The translations under genes and the position numbers were made by a program. Below the pieces are notes generated by a model. It was not told the DNA's origin and made no database searches. It was given only the letters and a program-made list of their open reading frames with translations. Shown piece after piece: positions 49,944-59,406 of a stretch of 64,000 nucleotides of DNA (positions are counted from its first letter, which is position 1; each line of letters opens with the position of its first letter). Source of the stretch: Streptomyces roseochromogenus subsp. oscitans DS 12.976 (GTDB taxonomy: Bacteria > Actinomycetota > Actinomycetes > Streptomycetales > Streptomycetaceae); contig NZ_CM002285.1 in NCBI RefSeq assembly GCF_000497445.1, positions 648,619 through 712,618 on the forward strand. Reading direction: 5' to 3'.

Positions 49944-51442
49944 CCCGGCGTCGGTCGTCGACCGGGCGAGCAGCGCCTTGGCATCGGCCAGGGGCTGGGC
50001 GTACGGCGATCCGGCGTCGGCTGTCGGTGGGACGCGCGGTGCCCCGGCCCCGCCGGCACCGGCGTCCTCCGCTGCGCCGTCGGCTCGCGCTGACCGCGTC
50101 GGCCGCGGTGGCGGGCGTGGCGCTGGCGGTGTGCGCGGGCGCGTACGCCGTCACCGTCTACACCCTGCACCGGCAGTTCGACCTGCAGCTGACACAGGCG
50201 GCCACCCTCGCCATCCAGCAGCACCAGCAGAACGGTCCCGGTGTGCAGGCCGGCGAGTGCCGGTACCTGGCCGCACCCGCCTGCGCCCAACTGGTGCCCG
50301 AGTCCGCCGCGGACGACCCGCGCCAGCCCTATCTGCTGCCCGTCACCGACGCGGTCCGCGAGGTCGCCGGCCGCCGGCGGGCGCCGTACTACAGCACGGC
50401 CTCGGTGGACGGCGATCCGGTGCGGGTGCTGACCACTCCGGCCCGTCGAGGGCTGGCCATACAGGTGGCGCTCCGCTCGGACGGGGTACAGCGGGCCGAG
50501 CGGCAGGCGGCCGGGCTGCTGGCCGTGATCGGCGGGGCGGGCGTGCCGGTCGCGGCGCTGCTGGGCTACTGGGTGTCTCGCTCGGGCCTTGCTCCCGTGA
50601 CCCGGCTGACCTCGACCGCGGAACGCATCACCGCGACGCGGGACGCCGGGCTCCGTATCGAGCTGCCCGCGGAGCCCCGGGGCAGCGAGGACGAGATCAC
50701 CCGGCTCGCCGTCACCTTCAACACTATGCTCGACGCCCTGGAGGAGTCGCTCGCCGCGCAACGGCGGCTGGTCGCCGACGCCTCGCACGAGCTGCGCACC
50801 CCGCTGACGGCGTTGCGCGCCAACGCCGAGATCCTGCTGCGCGCGGACCAGCTGACGCCACGCCAGCGGGAGCGGGCGACCGGCGCGCTCGGCCGGCAGC
50901 TGCGGGAAGTGACCACGCTGGTCAACGACCTGATCGACCTGGCCCGCGACGAAGAGCCGCAGCAGGCCCTGGAGTCGGTGCAGCCGGCCGCCCTGCTGGA
51001 GCACGCGGTGGCGGCCGCCCGCGATCACTGGCCGCACGTCCCGTTCGTCCTCGACACCGATCCCGCAGCCGCGACCGCCCTGGCGGCTGCGGTGCCGAGC
51101 CGGCTGACGCGGCTGTTCTCCAACCTGCTGGACAACGCGGCGAAGTTCTCCCCGCCCGGCGGCCGCGTCGAGGTGGCGGCGCACCGGTCACCGGACGGCG
51201 CGCGTGTGGAGATCACCGTCCGCGACCACGGCCCCGGCATCGACGTGGCAGACCTGCCCCATGTCTTCGACCGCTTCTACCGGGCCCGAGCCGCTCGTGC
51301 GCTTCCCGGCTCGGGCCTCGGTCTGGCCATGGCCCGGCAGATCGCCCACACCCACCACGCCGAACTCACCGCCCACCAGGCGCCGGGCGGCGGCGCCCTG
51401 TTCCGGCTGAGCCTGCCCGTGGACACCGGCACGGGTTCCTGA
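49940..51442 (+). CDS. Sensor histidine kinase (MprB-like)
   Basis: 500 residues, GTG 49940 overlapping the response-regulator stop (GTGA). Two membrane helices (about 50-72 and 195-212: LAVIGGAGVPVAALLGYWV) bracket a periplasmic sensor of about 120 residues. HAMP (GLAPVTRLTSTAERI), DHp with phospho-His in DASHELRTPLTALRANAEI, and the ATPase N, G1 and G2 boxes NLLDNAAKFSPPGG, VRDHGPGIDVADLPHVF, LPGSGLGLAMARQIA. The arginine-rich 45-residue N-tail is long for the family. It senses an envelope signal and phosphorylates the coupled regulator. Confidence 0.94.
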   Translation: MTRRRSSTGRAAPWHRPGAGRTAIRRRLSVGRAVPRPRRHRRPPLRRRLALTASAAVAGVALAVCAGAYAVTVYTLHRQFDLQLTQAATLAIQQHQQNGPGVQAGECRYLAAPACAQLVPESAADDPRQPYLLPVTDAVREVAGRRRAPYYSTASVDGDPVRVLTTPARRGLAIQVALRSDGVQRAERQAAGLLAVIGGAGVPVAALLGYWVSRSGLAPVTRLTSTAERITATRDAGLRIELPAEPRGSEDEITRLAVTFNTMLDALEESLAAQRRLVADASHELRTPLTALRANAEILLRADQLTPRQRERATGALGRQLREVTTLVNDLIDLARDEEPQQALESVQPAALLEHAVAAARDHWPHVPFVLDTDPAAATALAAAVPSRLTRLFSNLLDNAAKFSPPGGRVEVAAHRSPDGARVEITVRDHGPGIDVADLPHVFDRFYRARAARALPGSGLGLAMARQIAHTHHAELTAHQAPGGGALFRLSLPVDTGTGS

Positions 51443-51624
51443 GATCTGTCCTTTCACAGCGACACCCTCACCGCGACACCCGAGACGGCTCCGGTGTACC
51501 GGTAGCCGAACCCGGCGAGACCTGCGCCCCGGTCCACCCCGGCTTTGTGTCTGAACCAAGCCCTTGACCGCGTACCGGATATGACGTTTCGTCAGGCGAT
51601 CGGCTGTTTCTGTACCGCGCCTTC

Positions 51625-51669
51625 TTGACAGCAGGGGCCAATGGGTCCAGCTTTCGGGACAACGTTGTC
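51625..51669 (+). promoter_or_regulatory. Promoter with LacI-type palindromic operator
   Basis: TTGACA at 51625-51630 is a consensus -35 box with a weak -10 (CAGCTT, 51648). Just downstream, GACAACGTTGTC at 51658-51669 is a perfect 12-bp palindrome with the central CG of LacI-family operators. Placement over the transcription start suggests repression of the GH92 gene. Confidence 0.65.
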
Positions 51670-51697
51670 TAAAGGACATCGAAGGGACCTGGTCACG

Positions 51698-54601
51698 ATG
51701 GTGCCGTTCCGACTTCTGTCCGTGCTGGCCGCGGGCGCCCTGGCTGTGGGCGCCGCCTCCGTTCCCGTCCACGCCGTTCCCGTCTCACCGGCGCCGGTCT
51801 CCGATCCGGCCTCTCTCGTCGATCCGTTCATCGGGACCTCGAACGCCGCCGACGACTTCCCCGGGGCCGACACCCCGTTCGGGATGGTCCAGTGGAGTCC
51901 CGACACCAGCCCCCACCGGCCGGACGGCGGCGGCTACGAGTACAAGGACTCGGCCCTCACCGGTTTCGGCCTGACGCACATCGCCGGACCGGGCTGCCGG
52001 GCCGCCGGCGACATCCCGGTGCTGCCGACCGTCGGCGCCGTCGACTCGGCCGCGACGGACAGCTTCTCGCACGCCAACGAGTCGGCCACGCCCGGCTCGT
52101 ACACCGTCTCCCTGGACAACGGCGTCAAGACGGAGCTGACCGCCACCACCCGCAGCGGCATGGCGCGCTTCACCTTCCCGTCCACCAGCCGGGCGAACCT
52201 CCTCTTCAAGCTGACGGCCAGCGCGAACGGCGACACGGCCGCCGAGTTCGGCGTGGTGAACGACAGAGAGCTCAGAGGCAAGGTCACCAGCGGCAACTTC
52301 TGTGGCGAGGGCAACTCCTACACCGTCTACTACGACATGGTGTTCGACCAGCCGTTCCGCCACAGCGGTACCGCGGTGGCCGCCGCAACGCCCTCCACGC
52401 CCAGGACCCACGCCTCCCCCAACGCCCCCGAGGCACCGAACAAGCCGGTGCTGCACGGTGACGTGCCCGGTACGCCGAACACCTTCGCTCCCCGGGCGAG
52501 CGGCTCCGACGGCTATGTCACCTTCGACACCACCACCCATCGGGCCGTGCAGGCCAAGGTCGGCATCTCCTATGTCTCGGCCGCCGACGCCGTGGGCAAC
52601 CGGCAGGCGGAGAACCCCGGTTGGAATCTGGCCAAGGTGCGCGGCGCGGCGCACGACGCCTGGAAGTCCCTCCTCGGACGGGTGCGGATCACCGGCGGGA
52701 CGCCCGACCGGCAGACCGTCTTCTACACCGCGCTCTACCACGCGCTGCTGCATCCCAACGTGATCAGTGACACCAACGGCCGCTATCCGGGGTTCGACGG
52801 CAAGACCCACACCGTCGACAAGGGCCATGGCGCCGCCTACGCCAACTACTCGGGCTGGGACGTCTACCGCTCGCAGGCCCAGCTCGAAGGCCTCGTGGCC
52901 CCGAAGATCGCCTCCGACACCGCGCAGTCGATGGTCGACGACTACCGCCAGACCGGACTGTTCCCGAAGTGGTCGGAGAACAACGGCGAGACCTATGTCA
53001 TGGTGGGCGATCCGGCCGACGAGATCATCGCCGACTACCACGCCTTCGGGGCCCGGAACTTCGACACCGCGACCGCCCTCAAGGGCATGATCGCGGAAGC
53101 CACCGTCCCCAACAACAACCGGCCGGGGCTCACCTACCTGGAGCAGCTGGGCTGGCTGCCCAGCAACGGCAAGTACGGCTGCTGCAACTTCTACGGCCCG
53201 GCCTCCACGACGCTCGAGTACAACTCGGCGGACTTCGCGATCTCCGCCTTCGCCGGCGCCCTCGGCCACGCCGCCGATCAGCACCGGTTCGCGGACCGGG
53301 CACAGGACTGGCAGAACCTCTTCCACCACGACAGCGGATTCATCCGGCCGCGCGACACCTCCGGCACGTGGACGGGCGGGTTCTCCCCCACCTCGGGCAA
53401 GAACTTCGTCGAGGGCGACTCCTGGCAGTACACGCCGATGGTGCCGTTCAACCTGCACGGGCTGGCCACCGCCATGGGCGGCGACGCGGCCATGGCCAAG
53501 TACCTGGACACGGACCTGTCCTCGCTGACCGGCGCCGGCGGCTACACCAATCTGGGGAACGAGCCCAGCCTCAACATTCCCTGGGAGTACGACTACATCG
53601 GCCGCCCGTACGAGACGCAGAAGGTCGTCCGGCAGGTCCAGGACCAGATCTGGACCGACAGCCCCTCCGGGCTGGCCGGCAACGACGACCTGGGCGAGAT
53701 GAGCTCGTGGTACGTGTGGTCCGCCCTCGGCATGTATCCCGAGACCCCCGGCACCGCCGATCTGGCGCTGGGCAGCCCGCTCTTCCCCCAGGCGGTGATC
53801 ACGCTGCCGTCCGGCCGCACCCTCACGATCAACGGCACGGGCGCCGCGGACGACGCTCCGTACGTCCAGTCGGCCACCTGGAACGGCGCCGCATGGAACG
53901 CGGCCCGCGCTCCCGGGGGTGCCCTGACCGGCGGTGGCACCCTGACCTACGTCCTCGGCGCCACGCCGAACACGTCCTGGGCGTCGGCACCTTCCGCCGC
54001 CCCGCCCTCCTACCCGGGCGCGCCCGCCTACAGCGACGTCGGCACGTCCGGCGACACCGCCGCGGCCACGGCCGACTTCGACGGCGCCGGCTTCAGTTAC
54101 TCCACGCACGCCCTGGCCACCGCGGGGGTCACTCCTGGCGCCAAGGTCACCGTGGGCGGGGTGACGTTCACCTGGCCGGACGTGGCGCCCGGAGCGCGGG
54201 ACAACTACGAGGCGAACGGGCAGACGGTACCGGCCTCCGGCTCCGGCAGCATCTCCTTCCTGGGTGCCGCCAACAACGGCCCGGTCTCCGGCACCGCCAC
54301 CGTCACCTACACGGACGGCACGACCCAGTCGGTCCCGCTGGGTCTGTCCGACTGGACGCTGAGCGCGGGCGCCGCCTCACCGCGCGCCGACAACACCATC
54401 GCGCTCACCATGCCGTACCGCAATCACGCGGGCACCGCGTCCGACAGCACCACGACATATGTGTTCGCCACGACGCCCGTGGCGCTGAGTCCGGGCAAGA
54501 CGGTCAGCAGCGTGCGTCTGCCGTCCGACGTCGCGTCCGGGGGCCTGCATGTCTTCGCGATCGGCTTCGGCGGCGCGGCCTCGGCGCCGGGGCGCAGCTG
54601 A
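51698..54601 (+). CDS. Secreted GH92 alpha-mannosidase
   Basis: 967 residues from ATG 51698. Signal peptide LLSVLAAGALAVGAASVPVH. The GH92 sandwich and barrel motifs are clear: VDPFIGTSNAADDFPGADTP, FGMVQWSPDTSPHRPDGGGY, GFGLTHIAGPGC, NYSGWDVYRSQAQLEGLVAP, GWLPSNGKYGC, EGDSWQYTPMVPFNLHGLAT, GNEPSLNIPWEYDYIGRPYE, GNDDLGEMSSWYVWSALGMY. The C-terminal 250 residues are beta-rich (TPGAKVTVGGVTFTWPDVAP, YTDGTTQSVPLGLSDW), like an NPCBM-type carbohydrate module. GH92 enzymes are calcium-dependent exo-alpha-mannosidases acting on yeast or glycoprotein mannans. Control is probably by the LacI-type operator upstream; its regulator is not in the window. Confidence 0.93.
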   Translation: MVPFRLLSVLAAGALAVGAASVPVHAVPVSPAPVSDPASLVDPFIGTSNAADDFPGADTPFGMVQWSPDTSPHRPDGGGYEYKDSALTGFGLTHIAGPGCRAAGDIPVLPTVGAVDSAATDSFSHANESATPGSYTVSLDNGVKTELTATTRSGMARFTFPSTSRANLLFKLTASANGDTAAEFGVVNDRELRGKVTSGNFCGEGNSYTVYYDMVFDQPFRHSGTAVAAATPSTPRTHASPNAPEAPNKPVLHGDVPGTPNTFAPRASGSDGYVTFDTTTHRAVQAKVGISYVSAADAVGNRQAENPGWNLAKVRGAAHDAWKSLLGRVRITGGTPDRQTVFYTALYHALLHPNVISDTNGRYPGFDGKTHTVDKGHGAAYANYSGWDVYRSQAQLEGLVAPKIASDTAQSMVDDYRQTGLFPKWSENNGETYVMVGDPADEIIADYHAFGARNFDTATALKGMIAEATVPNNNRPGLTYLEQLGWLPSNGKYGCCNFYGPASTTLEYNSADFAISAFAGALGHAADQHRFADRAQDWQNLFHHDSGFIRPRDTSGTWTGGFSPTSGKNFVEGDSWQYTPMVPFNLHGLATAMGGDAAMAKYLDTDLSSLTGAGGYTNLGNEPSLNIPWEYDYIGRPYETQKVVRQVQDQIWTDSPSGLAGNDDLGEMSSWYVWSALGMYPETPGTADLALGSPLFPQAVITLPSGRTLTINGTGAADDAPYVQSATWNGAAWNAARAPGGALTGGGTLTYVLGATPNTSWASAPSAAPPSYPGAPAYSDVGTSGDTAAATADFDGAGFSYSTHALATAGVTPGAKVTVGGVTFTWPDVAPGARDNYEANGQTVPASGSGSISFLGAANNGPVSGTATVTYTDGTTQSVPLGLSDWTLSAGAASPRADNTIALTMPYRNHAGTASDSTTTYVFATTPVALSPGKTVSSVRLPSDVASGGLHVFAIGFGGAASAPGRS

Positions 54602-54668
54602 CCGGGGAACATGCCGTTGAGTGGAGCAATGACCGGGGTACGGCGGCGCGGCGCACCAGGCTGGTCGG

Positions 54669-55835
54669 GTGAAGGACGAACGGACCGGCCGGGAGCCGGA
54701 GGACGCCGCCGCGCCCCGGCTGCCGGCGCCGCCGCTGTGGCTGCGCTGGCTTCCGGTCCTCTACGTCGCCGCCGTCCTGCTGCTGGAGCCGGCCACGCCC
54801 GTGGACTGGCCGGTGAGCTTCGCGCTGATCTCCGTGCCGGTGCTGGCCGCGTTCGCGCACGGGCCGGTGGGCGTCGCCGCCGCCACGGTGTTCTCCGTCG
54901 TCCTCGAAGGGGTGCTGGCCGGTACGCCGTGCTGTGCGGGCCGCTCCGTCGGCTATCTGTGGGACCGTCACTACGTGGCGTCCTACATCTGTACGGCGCT
55001 GGTGGGCGGCCTCGGCACGATCCTGGCCGCCCACCGGATCCGGCGGGAACGCACGCTCGCCGACGTCCGGTTCGTGGCCGAGACCGCGCAGCGCGTCCTG
55101 CTGCGCCCCGTACCGCACCGCATCGGCAACCTCCGTCTGGAGAGCCTCTATCTGTCCGCGAGCGCGGAGGCACGCATCGGCGGTGATCTCTACGAGGCGG
55201 TCCCCACCCGGTTCGGGGTCCGCCTGCTCATCGGCGACGTCCGCGGCAAGGGACTGCTGGCGGTCGAGACCGCCGCCACGCTGCTCGGTGCGTTCCGCGA
55301 GGCGGCTTACGACGAACCCGATCTGCCCGCGCTGGCCGGCCGGGCGGACACGAGCATGAACCGCAGGGCGACGCAGCTCGGCGGAACCGAGACGGGCGAG
55401 CGGTTCGTCACCGCGGTGTTCGCCGAGATCCCCGCCGACGGCCACATCGTCCGCATCGTCAACTGCGGCCATCCGCCGCCGATCTCCCTGCGGGCCGGCG
55501 AGGTGTGCGAACTGGACAGCGGGCGGCCGGCGCCGCCCCTGACCCTCGGCAAGCTGGTCGCGGACCCGTACCACGTCGACGAGTACCCTTTCCGGCCCGG
55601 CGATCAGCTGCTGCTGTACACGGACGGCGTGACGGAGACGCGGGACGCGACGGGCACCTTCTATCCGCTGTTGCAGCGGCTGCGCGCCTGGGGTCCCCTG
55701 CCGCCGAAGGATCTGCTCGAACGACTCCACGACGATCTGCTGGCGTACAGCCACAACAGAACGCAGGACGACACCGCGGCGCTCGCGGTCTGTCTGGCTC
55801 CCGAGGCGCCGTCGGCGACGTCACCGGCCGAGTGA
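54669..55835 (+). CDS. Membrane SpoIIE/PP2C-type phosphatase
   Basis: 388 residues from GTG 54669. Three or four membrane helices in the first 120 residues (WLRWLPVLYVAAVLLLEPAT, FALISVPVLAAFAHGPVGVA, YICTALVGGLGTILAAHRI). The cytoplasmic PP2C domain follows: ASAEARIGGDLYEAVPTRFG, LLIGDVRGKGLLAVETAATL, VNCGHPPPISLRAG, LLYTDGVTETRDATGTF, TQDDTAALAV. The metal-binding Asp residues (GGD, GDVRG, DGVTE, DDTA) are all present. It should dephosphorylate STAS anti-anti-sigma proteins. The 67-base gap after the GH92 gene is too short to exclude readthrough. Confidence 0.92.
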   Translation: MKDERTGREPEDAAAPRLPAPPLWLRWLPVLYVAAVLLLEPATPVDWPVSFALISVPVLAAFAHGPVGVAAATVFSVVLEGVLAGTPCCAGRSVGYLWDRHYVASYICTALVGGLGTILAAHRIRRERTLADVRFVAETAQRVLLRPVPHRIGNLRLESLYLSASAEARIGGDLYEAVPTRFGVRLLIGDVRGKGLLAVETAATLLGAFREAAYDEPDLPALAGRADTSMNRRATQLGGTETGERFVTAVFAEIPADGHIVRIVNCGHPPPISLRAGEVCELDSGRPAPPLTLGKLVADPYHVDEYPFRPGDQLLLYTDGVTETRDATGTFYPLLQRLRAWGPLPPKDLLERLHDDLLAYSHNRTQDDTAALAVCLAPEAPSATSPAE

Positions 55836-55859
55836 GCCCGGCCCCGTGCCGGAAGCGGG

Positions 55860-56675
55860 TCAGAAGGCCGTGCGGGCGAACCAGTTGTCGAGGACCGCGC
55901 GCTCTCCCGAGATCTCGAAGGCCGGGTCCTCGTACGACCGCCGGCCGTAGAGCAGGAGCAGGAGATCCGCCGCCCGGCCGAGCACCGCCGCCGTGACCGG
56001 CGCGGACGCGTCGGACTCGCGGTCCGGCCCCGCCACCGGGCGGAAGCCGTCCGGGTCCAGCCGCACCCGCCACTCCTCGGCGGATCCGCCGTCGGGGCCC
56101 GCGCACCGGAACGCGAGGGTCTCTCCGTCGCCGCGCAGCTTGGTCACGCCGGGGGCGAAGAGACCCGCGTAGGGCAGGTTGACGAGGAACTCGTCCACGC
56201 CGTCCGCCGCGAGCACGGGGTCGATGTCCGAGGTCAGGCCGACGGCGTGCTCCGCGTCCACCCGGTGCACCAGCGTCTCGAAGAGCATCCGGCGAGCCCA
56301 GAACCGGGCGTGCCGGTCCTCGCCCCAGACCCACATCGGCGCGTCGGGATCGGTGTCCCGCAGGACGGCCGCCACACCGGGCACGCCTGCCGCCACCCAG
56401 TCGGGATAGTCGCGGGCGTTCTCCGGCAGCTCCAGCTCGACGTCACGGCTGCGGGGCGGCTCCTGCACCAGCCCGGTCAGCAGGGTGGAGAACCAGCGCT
56501 GCAGCGCTCCCACGTGCCGGCTGAGGTCAGCCAGGGTCCAGTCGGGGCAGGACGGTACGGCGCTCGCCGGGTCGGCGCCCCGGACCGCCTCGGCGAAGCG
56601 CAGGGTCTCGCGGGCGATGGCCTCGCGGTAGGTGTCGTACGGCAGGGGATGCCCCGCCTCGTGTGTCGCTGCCAT
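55860..56675 (-). CDS. Maleylpyruvate isomerase-like (DinB-fold) protein
   Basis: 271 residues from ATG 56675. The N-terminal DinB/MDMPI four-helix region has the family motif SCPDWTLADLSRHVGALQRW, with the metal His, and RRMLFETLVHRVDAEHAVG, with the second metal His. The C-terminal domain (TAAVLGRAADLLLLLYGRR) is the SCP2-like tail of actinobacterial TIGR03083 proteins. Such proteins probably use mycothiol. The actual substrate is unknown. Confidence 0.88.
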   Translation of the reverse strand: MAATHEAGHPLPYDTYREAIARETLRFAEAVRGADPASAVPSCPDWTLADLSRHVGALQRWFSTLLTGLVQEPPRSRDVELELPENARDYPDWVAAGVPGVAAVLRDTDPDAPMWVWGEDRHARFWARRMLFETLVHRVDAEHAVGLTSDIDPVLAADGVDEFLVNLPYAGLFAPGVTKLRGDGETLAFRCAGPDGGSAEEWRVRLDPDGFRPVAGPDRESDASAPVTAAVLGRAADLLLLLYGRRSYEDPAFEISGERAVLDNWFARTAF

Positions 56676-56763
56676 CGGCCGCCGCCATCCTGTTCTGGTT
56701 CTCGGCACGGATTCCGTCGCCGACAGTCTGGCCGCTGGAGTCCACTCGAAGGCAAATCGCGGC

Positions 56764-59224
56764 TCAGGGGATCTCCTGTTCGGCCCAGATGATCTTCCCT
56801 TCGGCGGTGTACCGGGCGCCCCAGCGCTGGGCCAGCTGGGCGACCAGGAAGAGCCCGCGGCCGCCCTCGTCCGTGCTCCTGGCGTGCCTGAGCCGGGGGG
56901 CCGTACTGCTGGCGTCGGAGACCTCGCAGGTGAGGCGGGTGTCGTGGAGGAGGCGTAGCCGGATGGGCGGGGCCGCGTAGCGGAGGGCGTTGGTGACGAG
57001 TTCGCTCACGATGAGTTCCGTCGTCATGGCTGCCTCCGCACCGAGGCCCCAGTCCTCGACCTGGTGGGTGGCCCGGGCGCGCAGGGTGGCGACGGCGGCC
57101 GGGTCGGGGGGTACGGTCCCAGGAGGCGACCCGGTCGGCGCTGAGCACATGGGTGCGGGTCAGGAGCAGCGCGATGTCGTCGGACTGCGGCACGGGCACG
57201 AGCGTGCGCACGGCGGAGGTGCACAGCGCGTCCAGGGCCTCGTCGGTGTGGGTGAGGGCCTGTGCGAGCAGGGACATGCCGCGCTCCACGTCGTGGTCGC
57301 AGCCCTCGATGAGGCCGTTGGTGTAGAGGCCGAAGAGGCTGTTCTCGGGAAGTGCGATCTCGGTGGCCTCGAAGGCCATTCCGCCGAGCCCGAGCGGGGG
57401 TCCGGCGGGGATCTCCGGGAAGTACGCCGGTCCGTCCGGTGCCACGACGACGGGCGGCGGGTGTCCGGCCCGAGCCATCGCGCACCGCTGGGTGACCGGG
57501 TCGTAGACGGCGTAGAGGCAGGTCGCGCCGATGAAGGTGCTCCGGGCGGCTGTGCCCGCGGCGGCCTCCTCGTCGCTCAGCCGGAACACGAGGTCGTCGA
57601 GGTGGGCGAGCAGGTCGTCGGGGGGCATCTCCATGGCGGCGAGCGTCTGGACGGCCGTGCGCAGCCGGCCCATGCCGGCCGCCGCGGTGATGCCGTGGCC
57701 CACGACGTCACCGACGACGAGGCCCACGCGGGCACCGGACAGCGGGATCACATCGAACCAGTCGCCGCCGACGCCGCCGCAGGGATCCGCCGGCCGGTAG
57801 GAGGAGGCCACCTCCAGCGCGGTGCCGCCGGTCAGGGCGGGTGGCAGCAGGCTGCGCTGGAGGGTGACCGCCGCCGTGTGTTCCCTGGTGTAGCGGCGGG
57901 CGTTGTCCACGCACACCGCCGCGCGTGCCACGAGTTCCCGGGCCAGCATGACGTCGTCGGTCCCGAAGGAGACGGGATTGAGCGACCGGGCGAACATGGT
58001 GAGGCCGAGTACGGTGTTCCGCGCCCGCATCGGCGCGAAGATGACCGAGTGCAGGCCGAACTCGCGGATGCGTGCCACGCGCAGGGGTTCCTTGGCGGTC
58101 CACAGTTCGTCGGCCGGGTCGAGGACCGGGATGAGCAGCGGCTCACCGTCGATGAGCAGGTGGGTGTCGTGGGGCGGCGGGAGGAAGTCGACCCGGTCGC
58201 CGACCTGTGCGACGGCCTCGGGGGTGCCCTCGCGCACCGAGCGCAGTGCGGCACGGCGCATCGCCAGCCCGGCGGGCGCAGGTCCGGCGTCGCTCAGCCA
58301 CGCTCCGTGACCTTCGGTGCTGAGCACGGGTTCCAGCAGATCGACGAAGACGAAGTCCGCGAAGCGGGGGACCGCGAAGTCGGCGAGTTCCTGGGCGGTC
58401 CGCATCACGTCGAGGGTCCGGCCGATGCTGGTGCCGGCTTCGTTGACCATGGTCAGCAGCTGGCGGGCGTTCCAGCGCTCGGTGACGTCCTGGACCATGT
58501 AGCACACGCCGGTGACGGCGTCCTCGGCGTCCACCAGCGGGAAGAACGAGGTCGCGTAGGCGTGCTGGCGGTGCGGGTCGGCCCAGCTCCAGCCCACGTA
58601 CTCGTAGTCGGTCACCGGGACGCCGGTGGCGAGCACCTCGCGCATCAGGCCTTCCAGGCCCGCCGCCTGCAGCCCGGGCAGCAGCTCGCCCAGCCGCTTC
58701 CCGAGCCGCTCGTCACGGGGGACCCCGCTGATGTGTTCCAGGGTGTCGTTCACCCAGACGTACCGCAGCTCGGTGTCCAGGACGGCCAGGCCGACCGGCG
58801 AGCGGGTCAGGAACCCGTCCAGGACCGACTGGCCCATGGTCCACCGCGACAGCTGTGCGCGAGCCGACGCCAGGAAGCACTCGGCGGTGCCCATCCGGAA
58901 CGACGCCGATACCCGTAGCTGGACGTCGAGGCGGCGGCCGTCCCGGTGCCGTAGGGCGATCTGGCCGCTCCAGCCGTTTCCGGCGCGGCACCGCGCCACG
59001 ACACCGGCGAGCCGTGCCGGGTCCTCGGGCATGGCGAGCAGGCGCGCGGCGGAGGCACCGACGACGTCCGGTGCCTCGTAGCCGAGGAGCACTTCGGCGC
59101 TGCGGGTCCAGCCGACCACGACGCCGTGTTCCGATATCACCGCGGCCGCGTCGGTGGACGCGTCGAAGAGATCACCCGGTCCCCCGGGCGGGCCCGCGGC
59201 GAAGCCCTCTCGCGCTGATTCCAT
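56764..59224 (-). pseudogene. PAS-GAF-SpoIIE-HATPase protein with a one-base frameshift
   Basis: The frame runs from ATG 59224 through two PAS domains (VISEHGVVVGWTRSAEVLLG; LDTELRYVWVNDTLEHISGV), a GAF domain (ELADFAVPRFADFVFVDLLE), and a PP2C domain (GGDWFDVIPLSGARVGLVVG, DVVGHGITAAAGMGRLRTAV). At about 57115 one extra base shifts it out of frame. The GHKL ATPase domain continues in the next frame (PPDPAAVATLRARATHQVED, MTTELIVSELVTNALRYAAP, DEGGRGLFLVAQLAQRWGAR) to the stop at 56764. Removing one base at 57115 would restore a protein of about 820 residues. Otherwise the original frame runs on, antisense over the MDMPI gene, to 56477. Phosphatase function may survive; the ATPase domain is lost unless ribosomes slip or this is a sequencing error. 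Confidence 0.8.
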
Positions 59225-59406
59225 GAGTCACACCCATATACCACTATGAGCCTGTTTGTAAGGTGATATGCATAGATACTGCGGAATGTTGACGGGTCTG
59301 CCCGACGCGGCGCCGTGCGGTTGGGCCGGGCCGTGGCCGGAGCGACCATGGAAGGACCGGCCGTCAGCGCCCACGGGCCCGTCCGGCCGGTGGAGGTGAA
59401 CCCGGC
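59225..59406. promoter_or_regulatory. Divergent promoter region of two SpoIIE phosphatase genes
   Basis: 182 bases between divergent starts, with a conspicuous AT-rich island (CATATACCACTATGAGCC, TTTGTAAGGTGATATGCATA) unlike the surrounding DNA. It probably contains both promoters. No box pair is certain. Confidence 0.45.
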
